From DATDMG01 sp036518955 (GTDB lineage Bacteria; Actinomycetota; Actinomycetes; Actinomycetales; Kineosporiaceae), in contig DATDMG010000032.1 in assembly GCA_036518955.1 (NCBI GenBank), positions 1 through 14,587 on the forward strand: a DNA stretch of 14,587 bases, read 5' to 3'. Shown here piece after piece: positions 1-8,799 of the stretch (position 1 is its first letter; each line of letters begins with the position of its first letter). The notes beneath the pieces are model-generated. The model was not told where the DNA came from. It saw nothing but the letters and a program-made list of their open reading frames with translations, and ran no database searches. A program made the translations under genes and the position numbers.

Positions 1-1689
1 TTGTTCAGCGGCCGGCTGATCCAGCTGCAGGGCCTGGACGGCCCGTCGGTCGCCACCGTCGCGCTGGCGAAGCGGACCACGACCGTGGTGCTCCCCGCCC
101 ATCGGGGCGACATCGTGGACGCCGCCGGCAACACCCTCGCCACCACCGTCGACCGGCCGAACCTGCTGGTCGACCAGACCCTCGTGCACCTCTACAAGAA
201 GGTGGTCGGCGGCCGCACCCAGGTCGTCGGCATCCCGGGCGCGGCGCAGGACCTGGCTCCGGTGCTCTCGCTCCCGGTGGACGTCGTTACCCGCCGGCTG
301 ACCGGGACGTCGCGGGGCGCCGTCCTCGCCCAGGGCGTCACCCCCGAGGTGGCGCGGGAGGTGCTGCGGCTGCCGATCCCGGGGGTCAACCTGCAGCCGG
401 CGAGCCGGCGGATCTACCCGGCCGGCACCACGGCCGCCAACGTCCTCGGGTTCGTCTCGATCGCCGACGGGAAGGCTCTGGACGGCATGGAGCTGGCGCG
501 CGACGACGATCTGGCCGGCCGCCCCGGCTCGCTGCGGTACGAGCACGCCGCGGACGCCGCCCGCACCCGGATCCCCACCGGGGTCACCGAGGAGGTCGAT
601 CCGCAACCCGGCCGGACGGTGCAGCTCACCATCGTCCAGGACCTGCAGTGGCGCGCCCAGCAGCTGCTGGAGGCGCAGGTGAAGGCGGTCGGGGCCGACT
701 CGGGCGATGCCGTGATCATGGATCCGAGGACCGGCCGGGTCCTCGCGTTGGCGACCGCGCCCACGTTCGATCCCAACGCCTACGGTGTCGCCCCCGACGC
801 CGACCGCGGGGACCGGCCGCTGCTCGACGTCTTCGAGCCGGGGTCCACCGCGAAGGTGATCACCATGGCCGCGGCACTGGAGGAACACGCGGTGACCCCG
901 ACGACCCCGCTCGTCGTCCCGGGCGCCCTGCACATCGGCGGCACCACGTTCCACGACGCGGAGAGCCACGGCACGGAGAAGCTGACGGTCGCCGGGGTGC
1001 TCGCCCAGTCCAGCAACATCGGCACGATCCTGACCGGCGAGAAGCTCAGGTCGGCGACGCTGTACGACTACATGCACCGCTTCGGGCTGGGCACCCGGAC
1101 CGGGGTGGGGCTGGGGGAGTCGCCCGGGCTGCTGGTGCCCCACCAGCGGTGGACCGACTCGCAGCGCTACACGGTGATGTTCGGCCAGGGCATGTCGATG
1201 ACGGCCCTGCAGGCGGCGAGCGTGTTCTCGACGATCGCCAACGACGGGGTGCGACTGCAGCCCCAGGTGGTGGCCGGCGAACGGGACGCCGCCGGGGTCC
1301 TGCACACCCGGCCCGCCCCGCCAGGGGTCCGGGTGGTCAGCGCGGACACCGCCAGACAGTTGCGCCTGATGATGGAGAACGTCGTCGGGGACAACGGTAC
1401 CGCCGCGAAGGCGGAGGTCCCGGGGTACCGGGTGGCGGGCAAGACGGGGACCGCCCAGGCCGTCGTCAACGGCGTGTACGACGGGTACACCGCAAGCTTC
1501 ATCGGCATGGCGCCGGCGGACGACCCGGCCCTGGTGATCGCGGTGATCCTGCAGCGGCCGACCCGGGGGCACTTCGGCGGCGAGGTCGCCGCGCCCGTCT
1601 TCCAGCAGCTCATGACGTACGCCCTGGCGCAGCGCAAGATCCCGCCGACCGGGACGAAGGCGCCGGAGATCCCGCTGCAGTGGCGCTGA
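1..1689 (+). CDS. pbpB: Septal class B penicillin-binding protein FtsI/PBP3 (5' truncated)
   Basis: Peptidoglycan D,D-transpeptidase that cross-links septal wall outside the membrane, working with FtsW. All three penicillin-binding motifs are visible, numbering from the first codon of the window: S282-T-A-K285 (acyl-enzyme serine and general-base lysine), S337-S-N339 and K481-T-G483. The transpeptidase domain spans roughly residues 235-540 and is preceded by a dimerisation/pedestal domain (about 30-210). No PASTA repeats follow. The open frame begins at base 1 with TTG, but FSGRLIQLQGLDG looks like the outer end of the N-terminal membrane helix seen in this family. The true start and most of the signal anchor therefore probably lie upstream of the window. 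The stop TGA lies 15 nt before murE, as expected for the dcw order. The family is clear; only the N-terminus is missing. Confidence 0.95.
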   Translation: MFSGRLIQLQGLDGPSVATVALAKRTTTVVLPAHRGDIVDAAGNTLATTVDRPNLLVDQTLVHLYKKVVGGRTQVVGIPGAAQDLAPVLSLPVDVVTRRLTGTSRGAVLAQGVTPEVAREVLRLPIPGVNLQPASRRIYPAGTTAANVLGFVSIADGKALDGMELARDDDLAGRPGSLRYEHAADAARTRIPTGVTEEVDPQPGRTVQLTIVQDLQWRAQQLLEAQVKAVGADSGDAVIMDPRTGRVLALATAPTFDPNAYGVAPDADRGDRPLLDVFEPGSTAKVITMAAALEEHAVTPTTPLVVPGALHIGGTTFHDAESHGTEKLTVAGVLAQSSNIGTILTGEKLRSATLYDYMHRFGLGTRTGVGLGESPGLLVPHQRWTDSQRYTVMFGQGMSMTALQAASVFSTIANDGVRLQPQVVAGERDAAGVLHTRPAPPGVRVVSADTARQLRLMMENVVGDNGTAAKAEVPGYRVAGKTGTAQAVVNGVYDGYTASFIGMAPADDPALVIAVILQRPTRGHFGGEVAAPVFQQLMTYALAQRKIPPTGTKAPEIPLQWR

Positions 1690-1704
1690 CGGTACCCTCA
1701 CGCC

Positions 1705-3363
1705 GTGCCGATTCCCGGTGGGCCCCGTCCGGTGGGCGCCTCGCCCCGCCCGCTGTCCGAGATCCGGGCGAGGATCCGGGCGAGGCCGGCTCCGTGGTCC
1801 CCGCCGCCGGCGGCTCCCGCCGACGTCCGGGTGACCGGGGTCACCCTGAGTTCGCTCGCCGTGCGTCCGGGTGACCTCTACGCGGCCCTTCCCGGCGCGC
1901 ACGCCCACGGCGCGGCGTACACCGGGCAGGCGGTCCGGGCCGGGGCCGTCGCGGTGTTGACCGACCCCGCCGGGCAGGAGCTGATCGAGCTGGCCGGTGC
2001 GGACGTCGGCGTGCCTGTCCTGGTGGTGCCCCAGCCGCGCGCCGTTCTCGGGGACCTGGCCGCCTGGATCTACGGCGAGCCGGGGCAGCGCCTGCTCACC
2101 TTCGGCGTCACCGGGACGAACGGCAAGACCACCACGACGTTCCTGCTCGAATCGGCGCTGCGCCGGCTCGAGCGACGGACCGGCCTGATCGGCACCATCG
2201 AGATCCGCGTCGGCACCGAGCGGGTGCTGAGTACCGGCACCACCCCGGAAGCCCCCGACCTGCACGCCCTCCTCGCCGTGATGTGCGAGCACGAGGTCAC
2301 CGCGGTCGCCATGGAGGTGTCCAGCCACGCCCTGGACCAGCGCCGCGTCGACGGGCTGCTGATCGACGTCGCCGGGTTCACCAACCTCTCCCAGGACCAC
2401 CTCGACTACCACCACACCCTGCAGGCCTACTTCGAGGCCAAGGCGCAGCTGTTCACGCCCCGGCACGCCCGGTGCGGGGTCATCTGCGTGGACGACGCCT
2501 GGGGGCGGCGGTTGGCGGCCACCGCGGCGGTCCCGGTCACCACCGTCGCGTCCCGCCTCCCCGAGGACGGCGGGGCGCCCGCCGACTGGCAGGTGCGTCG
2601 ACGGACGCCGGCCCGCGGCGGGCTGACGGCGATCGAGCTCGACGGGCCGGCCGGCGCGCTCGCCCTGACCTGCCCGCTGCCGGGGGACTTCAACATCGCC
2701 AACACCGTGCTCGCGGTCGCCATGCTGGCCGCCTCGGGCGTGGATCCGACCGCGGCGGCGGCCGCGGTGCAGCGCGCCGACGCCGTCCCGGGGCGGATGG
2801 AGCCGGTCACCGGGACCGGCCGCCCCGGCGAACCCCTCGCGGTCGTCGACTACGCGCACACCCCGGACGCGGTCGAGGCCGCCCTGGCGGCGCTCACCGG
2901 GCGGGGGTGGCCGCTCGTCGTCGTGCTCGGCGCCGGAGGAGACCGGGACGCCGCCAAACGGCCCCGGATGGGCGCGGCCGCTGCCCGCGCCGCGGACGTG
3001 GTGATCGTCACGGACGACAACCCCCGCTCCGAGGACCCGGCCGCGATCCGGGCGGCCGTCCTGCGCGGAGCGGCCCAGGAGGCGAGCCGCAGCGGGGCGG
3101 TCGTGCTCGAGATCGCCGATCGGCGCTCGGCCGTTGCCGAGGGCGTCGCCCGGGCCTGGCAGGGTGGTGTCCTGCTGGTGGCCGGAAAGGGGCACGAGCA
3201 GGGGCAGGACGCCGGGGGCGTCGTCCTGCCCTTCGACGACAGGGTGGTCGTCCACGAGGTGCTGTGCACCGTGCAGCCCCGCGCCGTCGACCGGACAGCA
3301 GGGGCACCGGTGTCCGGTCCCGACCGAGGTGGGCACCAGGAACAGAAGGAGACCCAGCGGTGA
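1705..3363 (+). CDS. murE: UDP-MurNAc-L-Ala-D-Glu:diaminopimelate ligase MurE
   Basis: Cytoplasmic ATP-dependent ligase that adds the third stem-peptide residue. At 552 aa it is slightly long for the family because of a Pro/Arg-rich N-terminal stretch of about 40 residues. Visible motifs are the ATP loop G137-T-N-G-K-T142, the UDP-sugar contact STGTTPEAP (after about residue 175), SSHALDQRRVDG, the probable carbamylated lysine K246 in YFEAKAQ, the C-domain signature D438-N-P-R441 and GKGHEQG near 494-500. DNPR is the known marker of diaminopimelate rather than lysine specificity; it does not tell meso-DAP from LL-DAP. The GTG start at 1705 is the first start after the pbpB stop, and no strong Shine-Dalgarno precedes it, so the start is less certain than the product. 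The gene ends in a GTGA overlap with murF. Confidence 0.96.
   Translation: MPIPGGPRPVGASPRPLSEIRARIRARPAPWSPPPAAPADVRVTGVTLSSLAVRPGDLYAALPGAHAHGAAYTGQAVRAGAVAVLTDPAGQELIELAGADVGVPVLVVPQPRAVLGDLAAWIYGEPGQRLLTFGVTGTNGKTTTTFLLESALRRLERRTGLIGTIEIRVGTERVLSTGTTPEAPDLHALLAVMCEHEVTAVAMEVSSHALDQRRVDGLLIDVAGFTNLSQDHLDYHHTLQAYFEAKAQLFTPRHARCGVICVDDAWGRRLAATAAVPVTTVASRLPEDGGAPADWQVRRRTPARGGLTAIELDGPAGALALTCPLPGDFNIANTVLAVAMLAASGVDPTAAAAAVQRADAVPGRMEPVTGTGRPGEPLAVVDYAHTPDAVEAALAALTGRGWPLVVVLGAGGDRDAAKRPRMGAAAARAADVVIVTDDNPRSEDPAAIRAAVLRGAAQEASRSGAVVLEIADRRSAVAEGVARAWQGGVLLVAGKGHEQGQDAGGVVLPFDDRVVVHEVLCTVQPRAVDRTAGAPVSGPDRGGHQEQKETQR
1761..1784 (+). repeat. 12-bp tandem duplication inside murE
   Basis: Two perfect head-to-tail copies of GATCCGGGCGAG (1761-1772 and 1773-1784) encode the repeated I-R-A-R in the N-terminal extension of MurE. 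The unit is a multiple of three and keeps the frame. The most likely origin is a small slippage duplication in a non-catalytic segment. Confidence 0.75.
3346..3351 (+). promoter_or_regulatory. Ribosome binding site of murF
   Basis: AAGGAG lies 8 nt before the GTG at 3360, inside the last codons of murE. It is one of the clearest Shine-Dalgarno sequences in the window and supports the choice of the overlapping GTG as the murF start. Confidence 0.8.
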
Positions 3364-4844
3364 TCGTCCTGACCCTGGCCGAGGTGGCCGATCTGACCGG
3401 GGGCCGACTGGCCGGCGGCGCCGACGGTGCCGTGCCGGTCACCGGCGACGTGGTCACGGACTCCCGCCAGGCCGCACCGGGCTGCCTGTTCGTGGCGCTC
3501 CCCGGCACCCGGGCGGACGGTCACGACCACGCCCCGCAGGCCCGGACCGCGGGGGCCGTCGCCGTTCTCGCGGGGCGTGACGTCGGCGGCCCCGCGGTGC
3601 TGGTGGACGACCCGCTGGCGGCGCTCGGCCGGCTCGCCCGGGGGGTCGTCGACCGGATCCCGGGGCTCGTCGTCGTCGGGGTCACCGGCTCCTCCGGCAA
3701 GACCGGCACCAAGGACCTGATCGCGGCGGTGCTGGCCGGCGCCGGCCCGACGGTCGCCACCGCGGGGTCGTACAACAACGAGCTGGGGCTGCCGCTGACC
3801 GCGCTGCGCTGCACGGTCGGTACCCGGTTCCTGGTCGTCGAGATGGGCGCCCGGATGCCGGGCAACATCAGCTACCTGTGCGGGATCACCCCGCCCCGGA
3901 TCGCCGTCGTGCTGAACGTGGGTGCCGCGCACCTGGGAGTGTTCGGCAGCCTGGACGTGACGGCCCGGACGAAGGGCGAGCTGGTGGCGGCGCTGCCGGA
4001 CGGCGGCGTCGCGGTGCTCAACGCCGACGACGAGCGGGTCCGGGCGATGCCCGTGCCTGCCGGGGCCCGGACCGTCCGCTACGGTCGCCCGTCCGACGGA
4101 CCCGACGCCCCCGAGGTGACGGCCCGGGACGTCCGGCTCGACGCGGCCGCCCGCCCGCGGTTCCGGCTGCTGACCCCGTCCGGCGCCGCGGAGGTCGCCC
4201 TCGCCCTGCACGGGGAGCACCATGTCACCAATGCCCTGGCCGCTGCCGCGGTCGGCCTGGAGGCGGGCCTGGACGTCGGCCGGATCGCCCGGTCGCTGAC
4301 CGGGGCGACGGCGGCCAGCCGCGCCCGGATGGAGGTCACCACCCGGCCGGACGGCGTCACGGTCGTCAACGACGCCTACAACGCCAACCCGGACTCGATG
4401 CGGGCGGCCCTGCGGGCGCTGGCCGCGATGGGCGCTGGTCGGCGTACCTGGGCGGTCGTCGGGGAGATGCTCGAGACGGGTGACCGGGCCGCGCAGCTGC
4501 ACGGCGAGGTGGGCGCGCTCGCCGTCCGACTGGGGATCAGCCGCCTGATGGTGGTCGGGGAGCCCGCCGGCGAGTGGGTGAGCGCGGGCGCCGCCGCGGC
4601 GGGAATGGCCACTACCGACGTGACCAGGGTCCCGGACGTCGAGGCGGGCCTCGCCGTCCTCACGCCGGCCGTGCGGCCCGGGGACGTCGTGCTGGCCAAG
4701 GCGTCCCGGGCGGTGGGCCTGGACGTGTTGGCGAGCCGACTGCTGCAGGCCCGCCCGGACGGCGGCGCGGCGGTCCGGCCTCCGGAGGCCGTCGTCGACC
4801 AGGATGTCCCCGGTGTCGTCGTCCACCGGGAGGCCCGACGGTGA
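3360..4844 (+). CDS. murF: UDP-MurNAc-tripeptide:D-Ala-D-Ala ligase MurF
   Basis: Adds D-Ala-D-Ala in the last cytoplasmic step of UDP-MurNAc-pentapeptide synthesis. The protein is 494 aa. An N-terminal UDP-binding domain (about 1-100) carries the typical DSRQAAPGCLFVALPG segment. The central ATPase domain has G110-S-S-G-K114-T and YNNELGLPLT. The C-terminal domain has N337-D-A-Y-N-A-N-P and VVGEMLETGD, both characteristic of MurF. The GTG start at 3360 shares GTGA with the murE stop and is preceded by AAGGAG. An alternative start further upstream in this frame is unnecessary, because IVLTLAEVADLTGG is the normal MurF N-terminus. The gene ends in another GTGA overlap with mraY. MurE, MurF and MraY act consecutively, which fits translational coupling. 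Confidence 0.97.
   Translation: MIVLTLAEVADLTGGRLAGGADGAVPVTGDVVTDSRQAAPGCLFVALPGTRADGHDHAPQARTAGAVAVLAGRDVGGPAVLVDDPLAALGRLARGVVDRIPGLVVVGVTGSSGKTGTKDLIAAVLAGAGPTVATAGSYNNELGLPLTALRCTVGTRFLVVEMGARMPGNISYLCGITPPRIAVVLNVGAAHLGVFGSLDVTARTKGELVAALPDGGVAVLNADDERVRAMPVPAGARTVRYGRPSDGPDAPEVTARDVRLDAAARPRFRLLTPSGAAEVALALHGEHHVTNALAAAAVGLEAGLDVGRIARSLTGATAASRARMEVTTRPDGVTVVNDAYNANPDSMRAALRALAAMGAGRRTWAVVGEMLETGDRAAQLHGEVGALAVRLGISRLMVVGEPAGEWVSAGAAAAGMATTDVTRVPDVEAGLAVLTPAVRPGDVVLAKASRAVGLDVLASRLLQARPDGGAAVRPPEAVVDQDVPGVVVHREARR
4828..4833 (+). promoter_or_regulatory. Ribosome binding site of mraY
   Basis: GGGAGG lies 7 nt upstream of the GTG at 4841 and within the murF coding end. It supports the GTG that overlaps the murF stop as the start of mraY. 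Confidence 0.65.
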
Positions 4845-5923
4845 AGACCATCCTGATCGCGGCCGCGGTGTCGCTCGTCGTGGCCCTGTTCGGTACTCCG
4901 CTGTACATCCGGTTCCTGGTCGGGCGCGGGTTCGGCCAGTTCATCCGGGACGACGGCCCGACGTCCCACCACACCAAGCGAGGCACCCCCACGATGGGTG
5001 GGGCCGTGATCATCGCGGCCGCTCTGACCGGCTTCGGGGTGGCCCACCTGGCCACCTGGTGGCTGCCCACGATGTCGGGCGTCCTGGTCCTGTTCCTGAT
5101 GACCGGGTTGGGGTTCGTCGGCTTCCTGGACGACTACATCAAGATCAGCAAGCAGCGCAGTCTGGGTCTGCGGGCCGGGAGCAAACTCGCCGGCCAGTCC
5201 GTGGTGGCGATCGTGTTCGCCGTCCTGGCGCTGCAGTTCAAGAATTCCGAGGCGCTCGCCCCGGCCTCCACCAAGATCTCTTTCATCCGGGACACCGCGA
5301 TCAACTTGGCGTTCGCCGGGACCTACCTCGGGATCGTCCTGTTCGTGATCTGGGCGATGATGATCGTATGGGCGACGAGTAACGGGGTCAACCTCACCGA
5401 CGGCCTGGACGGTCTGGCCACCGGTGCCACCGTCGCCGTCTGCGGTGCCTACCTGCTCATCGGCATCTGGCAGTCGAACAACTCCTGCGTGACGAAGCAC
5501 GACCCGCAGTGCTACCAGGTCCGCGACCCGCGGGACCTGGCGGTGGTGGCGGCCTGCGTGCTCGGGGCCTGTTTCGGCTTCCTGTGGTGGAACGCCTCCC
5601 CGGCGAAGATCTTCATGGGGGACACCGGCTCGCTGGCGCTCGGCGGGGGGCTCGCCGGGCTGGCCATCCTGACCCGGACCGAGCTGCTCATCATCCTGCT
5701 CGGCGGGCTCTTCGTGCTGATCACCCTGTCAGTGATCATTCAGGTCGGCTCGTTCAAGTTGACCGGCAGACGCGTGTTCAAGATGGCCCCGCTGCAGCAC
5801 CACTTCGAACTGGTGGGGTGGGGCGAGGTCACGATCGTGATCCGGTTCTGGATCATCGCCGGGCTGTTCGTCGGGCTCGGCCTGGGGGTCTTCTACGCGG
5901 AGTGGGTGGTGGGGATCCAGTGA
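4841..5923 (+). CDS. mraY: Phospho-MurNAc-pentapeptide transferase MraY (lipid I synthase)
   Basis: Integral membrane enzyme that transfers phospho-MurNAc-pentapeptide from UDP to undecaprenyl phosphate on the cytoplasmic face. The protein is 360 aa, the usual length, with about ten hydrophobic segments. Family motifs in order are DDGPTSHHTKRGTPTMGG near residues 30-50, the aspartate pair D97-D98 in GFLDDYIK, N181-GVNLTDGLDGLA (D187 and D190), and FMGDTGS with D261, the expected catalytic/Mg-binding positions. The HHH motif reads Q319-H-H321 in PLQHHFELVGW, so its first histidine is glutamine. The GTG start overlaps the murF stop (GTGA) and has GGGAGG 7 nt upstream. The stop overlaps murD by GTGA. 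The identification is secure. Confidence 0.97.
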   Translation: MKTILIAAAVSLVVALFGTPLYIRFLVGRGFGQFIRDDGPTSHHTKRGTPTMGGAVIIAAALTGFGVAHLATWWLPTMSGVLVLFLMTGLGFVGFLDDYIKISKQRSLGLRAGSKLAGQSVVAIVFAVLALQFKNSEALAPASTKISFIRDTAINLAFAGTYLGIVLFVIWAMMIVWATSNGVNLTDGLDGLATGATVAVCGAYLLIGIWQSNNSCVTKHDPQCYQVRDPRDLAVVAACVLGACFGFLWWNASPAKIFMGDTGSLALGGGLAGLAILTRTELLIILLGGLFVLITLSVIIQVGSFKLTGRRVFKMAPLQHHFELVGWGEVTIVIRFWIIAGLFVGLGLGVFYAEWVVGIQ

Positions 5924-7437
5924 CCGGCGATGCCGGCGAACGGCTCGCCGAGCTCACCCACGCCGGCGCCCGGTGGGCCGGCCTGCGTGTCGTCGTGGCG
6001 GGCATCGGTGTGTCCGGCTTCGCCGCCGCCGACGCGCTGATCGAGCGCGGCGCCGACGTCGTCGTGGTCGACGGCCGGTCGGGCGAGGCCCAGCAGGAGC
6101 GCCGCGCCGTCCTGGAGACCCTCGGCGGCACGGTGCTGCTCGGCGAGGGGGCCAGCACGGTCCTGCCCGACGTCGCCGGGCGAGCCCCCGACCTGGTCGT
6201 CACCTCTCCCGGCTGGCGACCCGACCAGCCCCTGCTCGCGCAGGCCGCGGCGACGGACCTACCGGTCTGGGGCGAGGTCGAGCTCGCCTGGCGGATGCGG
6301 CCCGGGTCGGGTGGCGCGCCCTGGCTCACCCTGACCGGCACGAACGGCAAGACGACCACGGTCCGGATGCTGGCGTCCATGCTCATCTCCGCGGGGCACC
6401 GCGCGGTCGCCGCGGGCAACGTCGGCACGCCGATCCTCGAGGCCGTGCTGCACCCCGAGCCGTTCGACGTGATCGCGGTGGAGCTGTCGAGCTTCCAGCT
6501 GCACTGGTCGCACTCGCTGCGGCCCCGGGCGAGCGCCTGCCTGAACGTGGCGCCGGACCACGTCGACTGGCACGGATCCTTCGAGGCGTACGCGGCCGCC
6601 AAGGGCCGGGTGTACGGGAACACCGAGCTCGCCTGCGTGTACAACGTCGCGGACCCGCTGACCGAGCGCCTGGTGGAGGACGCCGAGGTGGTCGAGGGGT
6701 GCCGCGCCGTCGGGTTCACCCTGGGCGTGCCGGGCCTGTCGATGCTGGGCGTGGTCGAGGGCATCCTGTGCGACCGGGCGTTCGTGGCCGAGCGGCGGAC
6801 GTCGGCCGCCGAGCTGGCGTCCCTGGACGACGTCCGTGCCGCCACCGGTGGCACGCTGGCCGCGCACAACGTCGCGAACGCGCTCGCCGCCGCGGCGCTG
6901 GCCCGGGCGCACGGCGTGCCGGCCGTCGCGGTCCGGGACGGGTTGCGTGGTGTCGTCCCCGACGCTCACCGGATCGCCCGGGTCGCGCAGGCCGGTGGCG
7001 TGACGTGGGTCGACGACTCCAAGGCGACCAACCCCCACGCGGCCGGCGCGTCGCTGGCCACCTTCGACCGGGTGGTCTGGATCGCGGGCGGCCTGGCCAA
7101 GGGCGCCACCTTCGACGAACTGGTGGCTGCGCATGCCGGCCGGCTGCGCGCCGCCGTCCTGATCGGCCGGGACCAGTACCTGATCGCGCAGGCGCTCGCC
7201 CGACACGCGCCCGACGTCCCCCGGGTGACCGTGAACCTGCAGGAAACTGGTCCGGTGCAGGTGATGGACGCCGCGGTGAGGCGCGCCGGGGAGTTCGCCC
7301 GCCCGGGCGACACGGTGCTGCTCGCGCCCGCCTGCGCGTCGATGGACCAGTTCGACTCGTACGCACACCGGGGGCAGGAGTTCGCCGCGGCGGTCCGCCG
7401 CCTGCTCGCACCGGGTGCGCCGACCGGCGAGGTCTGA
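5920..7437 (+). CDS. murD: UDP-MurNAc-L-alanine:D-glutamate ligase MurD
   Basis: Cytoplasmic ATP-dependent ligase that adds D-Glu. The protein is 505 aa, longer than the roughly 440-aa E. coli form. The N-terminal Rossmann-like domain starts with RVVVAGIGVSGFAAADAL. The ATP loop is G140-T-N-G-K144-T. LNVAPDHVDWH and the probable carbamylated lysine K228 (YAAAKGR) follow, then D366-S-K-A-T-N371. The C-terminus has LLAPACASMDQFDSYAHRG, the MurD-specific end motif with Met where Phe is common. The chosen GTG overlaps the mraY stop by GTGA; about 20 residues then precede the Rossmann strand. A GGTGGTGGGG stretch just upstream can serve as a weak ribosome site. The stop is 3 nt before the ftsW start. 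Confidence 0.97.
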   Translation: MTGDAGERLAELTHAGARWAGLRVVVAGIGVSGFAAADALIERGADVVVVDGRSGEAQQERRAVLETLGGTVLLGEGASTVLPDVAGRAPDLVVTSPGWRPDQPLLAQAAATDLPVWGEVELAWRMRPGSGGAPWLTLTGTNGKTTTVRMLASMLISAGHRAVAAGNVGTPILEAVLHPEPFDVIAVELSSFQLHWSHSLRPRASACLNVAPDHVDWHGSFEAYAAAKGRVYGNTELACVYNVADPLTERLVEDAEVVEGCRAVGFTLGVPGLSMLGVVEGILCDRAFVAERRTSAAELASLDDVRAATGGTLAAHNVANALAAAALARAHGVPAVAVRDGLRGVVPDAHRIARVAQAGGVTWVDDSKATNPHAAGASLATFDRVVWIAGGLAKGATFDELVAAHAGRLRAAVLIGRDQYLIAQALARHAPDVPRVTVNLQETGPVQVMDAAVRRAGEFARPGDTVLLAPACASMDQFDSYAHRGQEFAAAVRRLLAPGAPTGEV

Positions 7438-7440
7438 CCG

Positions 7441-8799
7441 GTGGGAGTGGGGGCGGGCCCGGTCACGGCCAGGGCGGGCCGGGAGCCGGGCGGCGTGCGG
7501 GCCCCCTCGCTGAAGGGCGCCGCGTCGGCCACCTCGGGCGGCGGGTCGGAGGGCGACGGGCAGAACCGGTGGCTGGCCCGGCTGGAGTCACCGCTCGCCG
7601 CCTACTACCTCGTGCTCGGGTCGACCGTGGCCCTCGTGGTCATCGGCCTGGTCATGGTGCTGTCCAGCTCGAGCGTGGAATCGCTGCGCGAGACCAAGCT
7701 GCACTCGTCGTACACGTTCTTCACCAAACAGGCGTTGTTCGCCGGCATCGGGACCCCGCTGGCGTGGATCGCCTCCCGGATCCCGCCGACCGGCTGGAGG
7801 CGGCTGTCCTGGGTGCTGCTCGCCGGCGCGACCGGGCTCCTGGCGATGGTGCCGTTCATCGGCGTGGAGATCAACGGGAACCAGAACTGGATCGTCGTCG
7901 CCGGGGTCACCGTGCAGCCCTCCGAGCTGGCCAAGTTCGCCCTGCTGGTCTGGGCCGCGACGGTGCTGTCCGCCAAGGAGCCGTTGCTGCACTCGGTGCC
8001 GCACACGCTCGTGCCGGTGGTCCCGGTCGCCGCCCTGCTGCTGCTGCTCGTGCTCGTCGGCAACGACCTGGGGACCGCGATGGTCCTGATGGCGGTCGTG
8101 TTCGGCGTCCTGTTCGTGGCCGGAGCGCCGCTGCGCGCCTTCGCGCTCACCGCCGGGGGCGGGCTCGTCGCGGTGGCGATGCTCGTCGCGGTCAGTCCCA
8201 ACCGGATGAGCCGGATCAGCAGCTGGCTGACCGGCACCGGCACCGGCAACGACTACCTCAGCCTCGGCTGGCAGTCCGCGCACGGCACCTTCGCGCTGGC
8301 GACCGGCGGGTGGTGGGGCGTCGGCCTGGGGGCCAGCAAGGAGAAGTGGTTCTGGTTGCCGGAGGCGCACAACGACTTCATCTTCGCGATCATCGGGGAG
8401 GAACTCGGGCTGCCCGGCACGCTCGCCGTCCTCGGCCTCTTCGCGATGCTCGCGATCGGGCTGACCCGACTGGTGCAGGTCACCGACGACCTCTTCGTGA
8501 AGATCGCCACCGGCGGCGTGCTGCTCTGGGTGGTCGGCCAGGCGGTGGTCAACATCGGCGCGGTCGTCGGGATGCTGCCGGTGGTCGGCGTCCCGTTGCC
8601 GCTGGTGTCCAGCGGCGGGTCGGCGCTGCTCACCACGATGGTGGCCCTGGGCATGGTCTTCGGGTTCGCCCGCCGGGTGCCCGGGGCCCCCGAGGCGCTG
8701 ACGGCGCGGGCCGGCGTCGTCCGGCGGTCCCTCGCCGTGCTGCCGCACCGGGCGGTCCCGACCCGGCACCGGTCGGCGCCCCGGGGCGGTCCGCGATGA
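7441..8799 (+). CDS. ftsW: SEDS-family septal peptidoglycan glycosyltransferase FtsW
   Basis: Polytopic membrane protein that polymerises lipid II at the septum together with FtsI. The 452 aa comprise a Gly/Ala/Ser-rich cytoplasmic tail of about 50 residues, roughly ten membrane segments and a basic C-terminal tail of about 45 residues. Signature segments are NGNQNWIVVAGVTVQPSELAK, GNDLGTAM, LPEAHNDFIFAIIGEELG with D312 at the position of the catalytic Asp of SEDS proteins, and P385-L-P-L-V-S-S-G-G-S394 near the C-terminus. FtsW rather than RodA is favoured by the position between murD and murG. The GTG at 7441 begins 3 nt after the murD stop. Because the tail is low-complexity, a slightly later start cannot be excluded. 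The stop is overlapped (ATGA) by a 12-codon ORF. Confidence 0.95.
   Translation: MGVGAGPVTARAGREPGGVRAPSLKGAASATSGGGSEGDGQNRWLARLESPLAAYYLVLGSTVALVVIGLVMVLSSSSVESLRETKLHSSYTFFTKQALFAGIGTPLAWIASRIPPTGWRRLSWVLLAGATGLLAMVPFIGVEINGNQNWIVVAGVTVQPSELAKFALLVWAATVLSAKEPLLHSVPHTLVPVVPVAALLLLLVLVGNDLGTAMVLMAVVFGVLFVAGAPLRAFALTAGGGLVAVAMLVAVSPNRMSRISSWLTGTGTGNDYLSLGWQSAHGTFALATGGWWGVGLGASKEKWFWLPEAHNDFIFAIIGEELGLPGTLAVLGLFAMLAIGLTRLVQVTDDLFVKIATGGVLLWVVGQAVVNIGAVVGMLPVVGVPLPLVSSGGSALLTTMVALGMVFGFARRVPGAPEALTARAGVVRRSLAVLPHRAVPTRHRSAPRGGPR

Noticed and set aside
1..3. TTG at base 1 as the true pbpB start
   Set aside because: The residues that follow look like the distal end of a membrane anchor, and a class B PBP needs the preceding helix, so the gene most likely begins upstream of the window.
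2850..4826. 658-codon open frame on the minus strand opposite murE/murF
   Set aside because: Composition is Arg/Gly/Pro/Asp-rich without any recognisable domain, and it lies fully antisense to two certain genes. Long antisense frames are expected in DNA this GC-rich.
5973..8795. Long + strand frame across murD and ftsW in another phase
   Set aside because: An Arg/Gly/Ala-rich out-of-frame translation of murD and ftsW. Only its last 12 codons after the ATG at 8796 are considered, as the mini-ORF.
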